A stretch of DNA of 64,000 nt. Source: Kalaharituber pfeilii (taxonomy: Eukaryota > Ascomycota > Pezizomycetes > Pezizales > Pezizaceae). The stretch covers positions 310,001 to 374,000 of the forward strand of contig WHUZ01000022.1 of the NCBI GenBank assembly GCA_015179045.1. Direction: 5' to 3'. The position numbers and the translations under genes are program-made. This document shows positions 56,752 through 64,000 of this stretch, in pieces; within the stretch, counting starts at the first letter, position 1, and every line of letters begins with the position of its first letter. Below the pieces are notes generated by a model. The model ran no database searches. It was not told the DNA's origin and saw only the letters and a program-made list of their open reading frames with translations.

Positions 56752-59257
56752 ATGTTCAAAAACAGATTCACGCTGCCCATGGGGCGCGGGGCCCCTTCCG
56801 CTGGCAGTGAAGATACACAACCCCTCCGCTCAGCGCCACTCACCAGCACCTCAGAGCCCACACCCGCTGATGCAAAATTAGCTGTTCTGAAGAGCCTCTC
56901 TCTAGCCATGGACTCCATCCTCGGCGACGGGCAGACCCATCACGGCGTGCATTCCTCCTCATTGTTCCAACGGACTAGCGGGGGTTTCCTACCTAGAAAG
57001 TCATCCATGGCGGTAGGAGCAGCAACTTCAGAGGATAGAATCATTGTCGGGATAGATTTCGGTACCACGCATTCGGCAGTGGCGTGGGCATTGACGAGCT
57101 CGTCGGAGGAATATGAAGTGATAACGACGTGGCCGGGGCAGGTGGGGAAGGATTGGGGAAAGGTGCCTAGCGATATCTCATATACGGTTTCTTCAGGTAG
57201 TGGGAGTGAAGGAGGGCCGACGTCGCCCACTGGGGAGGAGCATGCGAACACAGAGATTGGGTACAAATGGTATGTTTTACCAAACCTTCAAATCCAGATG
57301 AGTACATATATAATAACATTCAGTTTAACATGAACAAAATAGGGGATTTGAAGTCCCACCACTCTCACCAAATCGTCTCAGCTGGATCAAGATTCTTCTG
57401 GACCCATCCCAACCGCGGCCACAGTTCGTCAATCCTAAGCGCACGGTCTTACCATATCGGAAAAAAGCCTGTTGATATTGTGACTGATTACCTTACGGCA
57501 CTGAAGAACTACACAATGTTAACCCTTGAGCGGCGTCTAGGGAGAGAGTTTCTCTATGGTACTGGGGCGGAGGCAGATCAGAAGAAGCTCGTGAAGCCGG
57601 TGGATTTTGTGTTGACGGTACCGGCGGTGTGGAGTGACAAGGCGAGGCAGATGACTCTGGAGGCGGCGGTGAGAGCGGGGTTGGGTGTTGGAATCGACAT
57701 GGGTGTTGGGAGTGGGACACAGGATCAGGGGGGAGGGGGAGCGGGTTTGTTGAGGCTAATCACGGAGCCGGAGGGAGCGGCGGAGTATGCATTGCGGAGT
57801 ATGCAACCGGGGATGCTGAAGGTAGGGGCATCTATGTCTGCGCTGGGGATGGCAAAGATGGAGTTGGATATTGATGCTAACTGGAATTATGTGCAGGTCG
57901 GAGAGTGCTTCGTGGTGTGTGATGCTGGCGGAGGCACAGTGGTATATTCCCTTGCTCTCCTCCTCATTAGTAAATGACACTCTCGTAACTAATGTGCGCT
58001 ATCTTCTCCGCCTCCGTCGTAGGACCTAATCTCTTACAAAATCGCCTCCCTTCACCCCCTCCAACTCCATGAATGCGTTGTGGGCTCTGGGGGCCTCTGC
58101 GGAGCGGTGTACCTTGACCGACGCTTTGAGGACTTCATCCAACGGCGAATTGGCAAAGAGACGTTTGACGGCATGTCGCATCGAGCTAGGTTCCAAATGA
58201 ATCAGTATTGGGAAACCTATATCAAGCGGGAGTTCAATAATATAGAGAGGGTGGATGATGACGAGGGGGGTGATGCCGACTTTCATGTGCCGGTTGTGGG
58301 TGTGCCGGATAGCAAGGAGAGGGGGGTGAAGGCAGGATTTTTGAAGGTGACGAGGTAGGTTTCAAAGTAGCCGATTGAAGTAGCAACCATTGAAGAGCTC
58401 ATTCACCTTCCACCTGGATAGAGCCGAAGTGCACGAAATTTTCGAACCTATCGTTACCCAAGTCATTGATCTCATCTCCAGTCAGGTCCTCTCGGTGCTG
58501 AAATCCTCCCACGGCCCCATCTCTGCCATTGTCCTAGTTGGCGGCTTCGGCTCCTCCGAGTACCTCTATCGCCGGATAGTCTCCTGGTCCAACTCTAAAA
58601 TACCCATAATCCAGCCCCGGAACGCCTGGACTGCCGTCGTACGGGGTGCTATCCTGCGCGGTCTTCAAGGAGACGTTGCTGTGGTCCAGTCGCGTCTTTC
58701 CCGACGGTACTATGGCGTCGTACATGATTCAAGCTTCGACCCCACCAAGCATCACGAGGAGGACAAGCGGTGGCACGAGCTGCGCTGCGAGTGGGTTGTG
58801 AGGAATAGGATGCAGTGGTACATCCGCCGCGGGGACGTGACGACCGAGGCGAAGAAGATTAGTTTCCCGTTCTATAGAACGATTAGTGTGGATGATGTCA
58901 AGGGCGGGAAACACCAGTTGCGGACGGAGCTATGGGTGTGCGACGAGGAGAAGGCGCCGGATAAGAGAGACTCGACAGTGAGGAAGTTAGCTGTGATGAC
59001 GAGTGAACCGGTGGATGTGAACATGTTTTCGAAGCATGTGAATGAGAAGGGGAAGGGGTTCTATAGGGTAGATTATAGTTTGGATATGACAGTAAGTTGG
59101 AGGAGTGAAGATACTTGGCTGGGATGGAGGGAAAGAAGAAGGCTGACTATATGCTGTTATGCTTCCGGTTTAGGTGACATCCGGATTGGTCATATACGAA
59201 ATGCGAATTGAAGGACACGAAGACACGGTGGCATGTGTGACAACGAAATATGAGTAA
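56752..59257 (+). CDS. Hsp70-like (HSPA12-type) ATPase, one frameshift
   Basis: There are five exons: 56752-57269, 57343-57941, 58023-58354, 58422-59091 and 59174-59257, with introns of 73, 81, 67 and 82 bp. The spliced length is a multiple of three only if one base is removed from the A6 run at 57471-57476 (LLDPSQPRPQFVNPKRTVLP, then KKPVDIVTDYL in the next frame), giving about 733 residues. ATPase-fold motifs are in order: IIVGIDFGTTHSAVAW (phosphate 1, about 101), VCDAGGGTV (phosphate 2, about 366) and VLVGGFGSSEYL (adenosine, about 521). No peptide-binding domain follows; the end is a short beta-rich tail (GLVIYEMRIEGHEDTVACV). Such proteins are abundant in fungi; their clients are mostly unknown. 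The first 90 residues are Ser/Pro-rich. The A-run indel may be a sequencing error, since everything else is intact. Confidence 0.88.
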
Positions 59258-61240
59258 CATTGTGATTGATTCTGTTTGCATTGCTTTTACTTGATAATAT
59301 CCATATTAATTGCATGCATGCACATTTTGTTTATTGAGTTTTTTTGTTCCTGGGTTTCGATTTATATGATTGAATTTGTTTTATTGAAGGTTACCATGGA
59401 TACTTGGAGGCGGCATGAAAACTCTTTCTTGGCAGTATTTACTGCAATTGAGCTTTGGGAACCTGCGCCGCAGTTTCTCTTTTTGTCTCAGCAAGCTAAA
59501 AAAAAAAAAATGGGGGGGGGGGGACTTGTAATTTTTGAATTTTTTGTTTCGTTTGTTTCCGTTTGGATTACATAAGTAGTTGCCTGAGAGATTTCTGAAA
59601 AAATGATGTCTCGTTAATTCAATAGCTTTTTATTTGATACTGCATGCAGTAGCTTACAGGTTCATTTATATAAACAAGGGGACATAAAGTTGTCTCGGTG
59701 TCCTCCCATGGATTCAACGTAAGGGGTTTTGTTCTCGGTATATCCCGCTGATGTGGCTTTTTGCTTATCGGGGGACGGATGTTCGCGAAAGGCCCATGTG
59801 CATGTGCAGCTAGCGTTCCGATTCGCCCGTGGGGAGGGTAGGTAGGGACAGATGGAGGGCGCAGGGAGTTCATTGAGAGTGGTAGTGGTGACTGTTGCGG
59901 TTACGGCGGTTTTCGTACCCAGGGGAGGACGAAAGTAAGTTAATTTGTATTTTTACTTGGACCGTTGATGTTACGTTTTTTTGTTTGTTGTATTGTTTAT
60001 TATTTGCTGAGGCCGCAATATATGTAGATCGTTGGTTTTTGAATAAACGTAGAAGAGGTGGTGTACTAGTACTTCGTTATCAGCATTTAGTGATGCAGGT
60101 GGGGGGGCCAAGTTATCCCTTGGGGCAGTGCCGGAAGTTAACCCTATCCATGCCGATCAGAACCTATCAGATTGCAACCTCAGAGCTCAAGCAGGCCATG
60201 ATTTAGCATCTCCGGAAATAAGTACGTTGCATGAAACTCACTGCATTATTGTCATAGATTATGTTAATTATGAGGTCTAGTTGTGAGCCGAATGGAAATA
60301 AGTTACTCTATTATACGGAGTGATATATTAATTATACTGTATGTGATACTAATATAGCGAGTTTGAGAAATTGAAGTAGAAGGTGGAAGGATAGGAAAGG
60401 TGATCGCTGGATATCTGCGAACAAGATATCATACCCTGTGATAAATTTCTGTATTACAGTGATGAGTGAGTACTAGCTAGTTTTAAAAGTATGACTAGTG
60501 TATATTTTGCGGTATGATATGTAGTATGTATGGCATGCATTAATCTAACTTCTAGACAATAATGCACTAGTAAAAGCTGGGGATGGGGGTACTAGCAAAA
60601 GTTAGATCACAAGATATATGTGCAACCCGCAGCAGTTGTTCTGCAATCTTGTTTTGAACCATGACTCTGCAGCTGTTGTGGCCATCGTTCTGGCCGATGT
60701 TCGTTTTTGGGACAGCTATTTTGACCATAGTTTTGGCAGCCGTTTTGACAGCCATTTCAGCAGCCATTTTCCACCATACTGCTCGCTGGTTTTTTTACCA
60801 TGGTCTCTGCAGCTCATTGCTTTTACCGTTATTTTGGCAGCTGTTTTTAATAAACCATTTCAGCTGACCTTGACTCGTTTGGCAGCTATTAGGAATGTTC
60901 ATTTTGACAAGCTTGTTTGACAGTCACGTGATCATCCCCACTTTTCTTAATATCTCTAATGAGCTCCCACATAATAGTATCAATCAAGCTGTGTACTTAT
61001 TTCCACCAACTTGCATTGATACGTTTAGATATTGTTAATGGTAGTTTTAGTTTTACTTATTTTCCTTATTTACAGTATATCCTTCATTCTAATGTTATTA
61101 TATTCCTATTTAAAAACCAACTTTCATCTGCTCTGCTATATGATAACTGTCCTTTTCAAATGGTTGCAACATTTATCTTGTGCCAAGTGGGTAACCTAGA
61201 AGTGGATTAGTGCATGCCATATACCGTATAGTGGAGAATA
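59258..61240. other. Intergenic stretch with a degenerate short repeat
   Basis: 60600-60920 holds loosely repeated TTTTGGCAGC, TTTTGACCAT and CAGCCATTTT words that read AVKTAAKTMVKIAV on the minus strand; no gene is inferred. An open frame at 59895-60206 is unrecognised. The rest is AT-rich. Confidence 0.35.
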
Positions 61241-61357
61241 GAGACCTTTCGCAAGACGCTCGAGCTTATGTTAAAGGTCTTTTGGCTTACAAGGGTTGAC
61301 TCCCTAGTTTCTTGGCACATGGGAAGCTCTATCATACAGCATCTTGCGAAAGGTCTC
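61241..61357. mobile_element. Short MITE, 117 bp, TA target site
   Basis: The ends are GAGACCTTTCGCAAGA (61241-61256) and its inverse (61342-61357), each bordered by TA (61239-61240 and 61358-61359). It has no coding capacity. Confidence 0.7.
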
Positions 61358-61498
61358 TAATATGCATTAGTAAGACGTCCGAATACGGTTGAAACTGCCT
61401 AGTAACACAGCTGCTGGGCTGTTGTAGAGGTATTGGTATGTAAGATAAGGGTAGAGGTCAGCAAGTCTAGTTTGAGACTGGGACAAAGGTACTCCGTA

Positions 61499-62766
61499 CA
61501 GTCACTGGTCAAAAGTATTGGTGACGCCACTTTTCTTGGCACCTCAAAATGCTTGCTTGCACAACTTCAAATGCTCATACAGTTTTCCCTTGCTATACTG
61601 GACCTCGTCGTACCGGAAACCTTGCTATACCGGATGCTCTCAGCTTGCTACATCCCGCTCCCATACAAAACCCTCTTGCTATACCGGACGCACTAAGAAT
61701 ACCGGACCGGACAGGAATTGCCAGGCACTTACCCCCCTGTCTCCATTCAAATAATATTTGCTATACCGGATACACTAACACTGATACGTCCAATCTTGGC
61801 TATCCCACATTGCATTCACCTTCAGATGCTTACTAAACTTAACATTACATAATAAAATTAGGCTGTCGTTGTTCCCAATTACATTAACTTTGCTGCCCAT
61901 CCCTAATTCTGTTTTGCCAAGCATTTTATTCTATAACGGAACCTTGCTATACCGGACGAAAAAGGCCAGATTTTACAGATCCGGTATAGCAAGGGAAAAC
62001 TGTATCTCCATGATCCATAGCTCAATTTCAGAAGTTGTACCTGCAATTGATAGCACCATGTCTATAGTCTTGCATATCACATGCAGCAATCATGAGAAAT
62101 AGTAGTAGTCAATTATATGGACCAATAAATCAGGAGCAAATTCTAGCATTTTTCACCTAAATTCTCTCTGCATAATAATGTAGTTCCATACAAGGAGAAT
62201 ATTTTTGGGGCTAGTAAATTTTGCTATGAAAATACATATTGAGTCCATCTTATTTCATATTTTTGATATTTTTTATGTTGTGTTGCGGGTTCTGTGTGGA
62301 GTTATTTATTTCCAGACACCGATATTTGACCCTAAAATGACAATTTTGTATGGGAATTTGGCAATCTTGGCGTTCTTTGAAGTTTGCGATTTTATCTCGG
62401 CAGCCACATGACCCCAACATCTGTTTTACAACCGGAACCATGAAGTTTCAAGTAGTACCTATCATAGAAAAAATCCTGTTTGTCTATCTAGTTGTGATGC
62501 TAAAGATACATCACATTTCAAAAAGTCACAGTTTTTGTATGAAATACCTAGTCATCAATAACTTTTTGTAGATATTACACTGCAATCAGTGTGCTATAAG
62601 TATATCCTGTGCTGTAGCATAAACCATACTGCTTACACTATCACCAGTTCAAGTTGTAGGTTAATTGGGTCACTTCTCGTGGAGATATCTCAATTTTTGT
62701 TCTTATGGGCATTGTCGCTGCTTGGTGCTCAGATCGCTTTCACCAAGACTTTTGACCAGTGACTGT
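61499..62766. mobile_element. Tc1-type TIR element, 1.27 kb, TA target site, with nested MITE
   Basis: The left end CAGTCACTGGTCAAAAGT, then ATTGGTGA (61499-61524), matches the inverse of the right end (62741-62766) with one mismatch in 26. TA borders both ends (61497-61498 and 62767-62768). TIRs beginning CAGTG/CAGTC with CAAAAGT are typical of Tc1-like elements. No transposase is readable inside; the 423-bp element at 61580-62002 is nested within it. Confidence 0.85.
61580..62002. mobile_element. Pogo-type MITE with internal copies of its TIR core
   Basis: It starts CAGTTTTCCCTTGCTATACT and ends with the inverse (TATAGCAAGGGAAAACTG), bordered by TA at 61578-61579 and 62003-62004; CAG...CTG with a TA target is the pogo/Tigger style. 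The TIR core TTGCTATACCGGA recurs inside near 61622, 61677, 61758 and 61944, with degenerate forms (GTCGTACCGGA, GAATACCGGA, CTATAACGGA). Confidence 0.82.
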
Positions 62767-63765
62767 ATGTACCTCAGTGGGCTAAGGATTTATGTGAAAT
62801 TCAAACCCCTGCTTTATTAATGTTTTGTAAAGCGTTCGAAACAATTTTTTGAAAGAGGGGTACCCCCCCCTCACTCTTTCAAAACTCACTTAAATAAACA
62901 ATAAACATACACTACTGCTGAAGTAGCCTAGTTTATAATAACTCTACCATATAGAGGATATTTAAATTCACATTTGTACCTATTCCTGTTTGCATATGTA
63001 ATTCCAGAAATGCATTCTTATCCTCTAGCGGAAAATTTTCACTCCCGAGAGTTCAGCCTACTCTACTCTTTCACTTTTTAGATACATTGATATCTACTGA
63101 ATTCTCTGCGGCAGATGGATTACATACGTTGCATTTTCATATCGCATAGGCCGTCTCTTGGCGTCTCTTGGCGCAGCGCCACCCGGAGCATAATTCATGC
63201 ATGTCTCAACCGGATAGGCGGCAGGTGAGGCTAAGGTCTGTACCTGACTTCAGGAGCAAAATTGTATGGAAAATACCCGTCATTAGCAATATCCATCCCC
63301 AATCCGGTAGGCTTTTCTCGCACGGCACTAGATGCCAGTAGCGAGTATATTTTCATTTCTTGAGGTGTGAAAATGTTCCCGGTAAGCTACCAACGACCCT
63401 TGGCCAGTTATGAATAGCACGAGCCTCTCAGTATGCATAGACCCGGGGAACCAAAAATACTGATTCGCGGGCAGACCGGCTTCACGAGTTTCGCAGAACT
63501 ACATATATCCCACCAGAACAAATATTTATTCAAGTGTAACAATACCTAACCTCTGCCTAAACATACTTTCAAATAAACAACTAAATGCGTCGATAAAGAT
63601 GAAAGCATACACAACCCATGACCCAGCGGAATCCAACTATACTTTAATGGTACGCATGAGCGCTAGCGAAGTTACCTAATTTACCCCACTATAGGAACCT
63701 AATGTAAGCTTTTCTATAGTCCATGTGCTAGCTATCATGAGATCGAGGTGCTACGTACGGTAAAC
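62767..63765. other. Stretch without recognisable gene
   Basis: One small inverted repeat (GAAAGAGGGG... CCCCTCACTCTTTC) sits at 62851-62880. Otherwise nothing can be supported. Confidence 0.4.
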
Positions 63766-63970
63766 AAATCTCCCGTCTTGGTTCTCAATTTTGCCAGATA
63801 ATGATACACCCTGTCGGCCTCTGTATGATCCATCCCGGCTACGGAGGTCCGCCTCAAGATGTGGACCATCCGGGTGATTGAGGTTGAGAGAGATATTTTC
63901 GGCAGTGTGCGAAAATTTTTCGCCACCCCACATAAACCATCCTGCGGTATCGCCCCAAAGAAAACGTCAG
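63766..63970 (-). CDS. Cyanovirin-N homology (CVNH) domain fragment
   Basis: The minus strand reads GWFMWGGEKFSHTAENISLN, LNHPDGPHLEADLRSRDGSY, RGRQGVSLSGKIENQDGRFV, YRT, then TAG. The order F-S-x-T-x-x-N-I-x-L, L-x-A-x-x-x-x-x-D-G-x-Y, L-x-x-x-I-x-N-x-D-G-x-F is the first half of the CVNH fold, a carbohydrate-binding lectin family found in many filamentous fungi. The usual disulphide Cys are missing, as in some fungal members. A stop lies upstream in the same frame, so the 5' part is in another exon, perhaps outside the window. The end (AC|GTACGTAGC at about 63760) could be a splice donor leading to the second half, but I found no matching exon. Confidence 0.55.
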
Positions 63971-64000
63971 ATGACAAAGAATATGGATTTTCACATATTT

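Noticed and set aside
62205..62571. Open frames inside the Tc1-type element as a transposase
   Set aside because: No DDE or helix-turn-helix motif is visible on either strand.
1..64000. CRISPR arrays, tRNA genes and bacterial-type operons
   Set aside because: None seen; the regular repeats present are satellite, coding repeats or transposon ends, and genes have spliceosomal introns.

Overview
The window looks like gene-poor, transposon-rich nuclear DNA of a fungus, most likely a filamentous ascomycete. I infer this from short spliceosomal introns (47-82 bp, GT...AG, fungal-type branch sites), a fungal DUF2985 membrane protein, an HSPA12-type Hsp70-like protein, a NACHT/WD40 STAND protein, and the mix of Tc1/mariner, pogo, PiggyBac, Ty3/gypsy, LINE and SINE-like elements. 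No species is claimed.

Layout. 1-7 kb: short poly-A retroposons (called SINE-like here), a LINE ORF1 relic, and two members of a one-membrane-segment/coiled-coil protein family, one intact but for a frameshift, the other broken and hit by a retroposon. 7-12.9 kb: little that can be read. 12.9-17.0 kb: a complete four-exon NACHT-pentapeptide-WD40 gene with 14 WD repeats, 13 of them on a 126-bp DNA unit. 17-27.6 kb: decayed coding pieces, retrotransposon fragments, a 70-bp x3 repeat, and a 1.8-kb purine-rich satellite of about 12 units lying between two coding-like pieces. 27.6-33.1 kb: three TIR elements (a 2.56-kb Tc1/mariner-type element with a broken transposase, a 0.6-kb CGTTACG-rich element, a 1.8-kb fold-back element with about 440-bp inverted arms). 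34.2-38.8 kb: a small two-exon CxxC...CxxC gene and a patatin-like protein with five 40-residue repeats. 40.5-46.2 kb: a TA-flanked MITE, then minus-strand pogo, PiggyBac and gypsy relics. 46-53 kb: mostly unreadable. 52.9-59.3 kb: DUF2985 protein and Hsp70-like protein. 61-63 kb: a small MITE and a Tc1-type element with a pogo-type MITE nested in it. At the right edge is part of a cyanovirin-N-like (CVNH) domain.

How the genes may work together. NACHT-WD40 proteins with highly similar repeats are known in fungi as non-self recognition receptors; patatin-like domains are known both as stand-alone proteins and as effector domains of such receptors. Both genes here carry near-identical in-frame tandem repeats, but they are about 19 kb apart and no functional link is shown. 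Single-base frameshifts, several in homopolymer runs, occur in otherwise well-conserved genes, so either decay or sequencing error must be considered for each broken gene.
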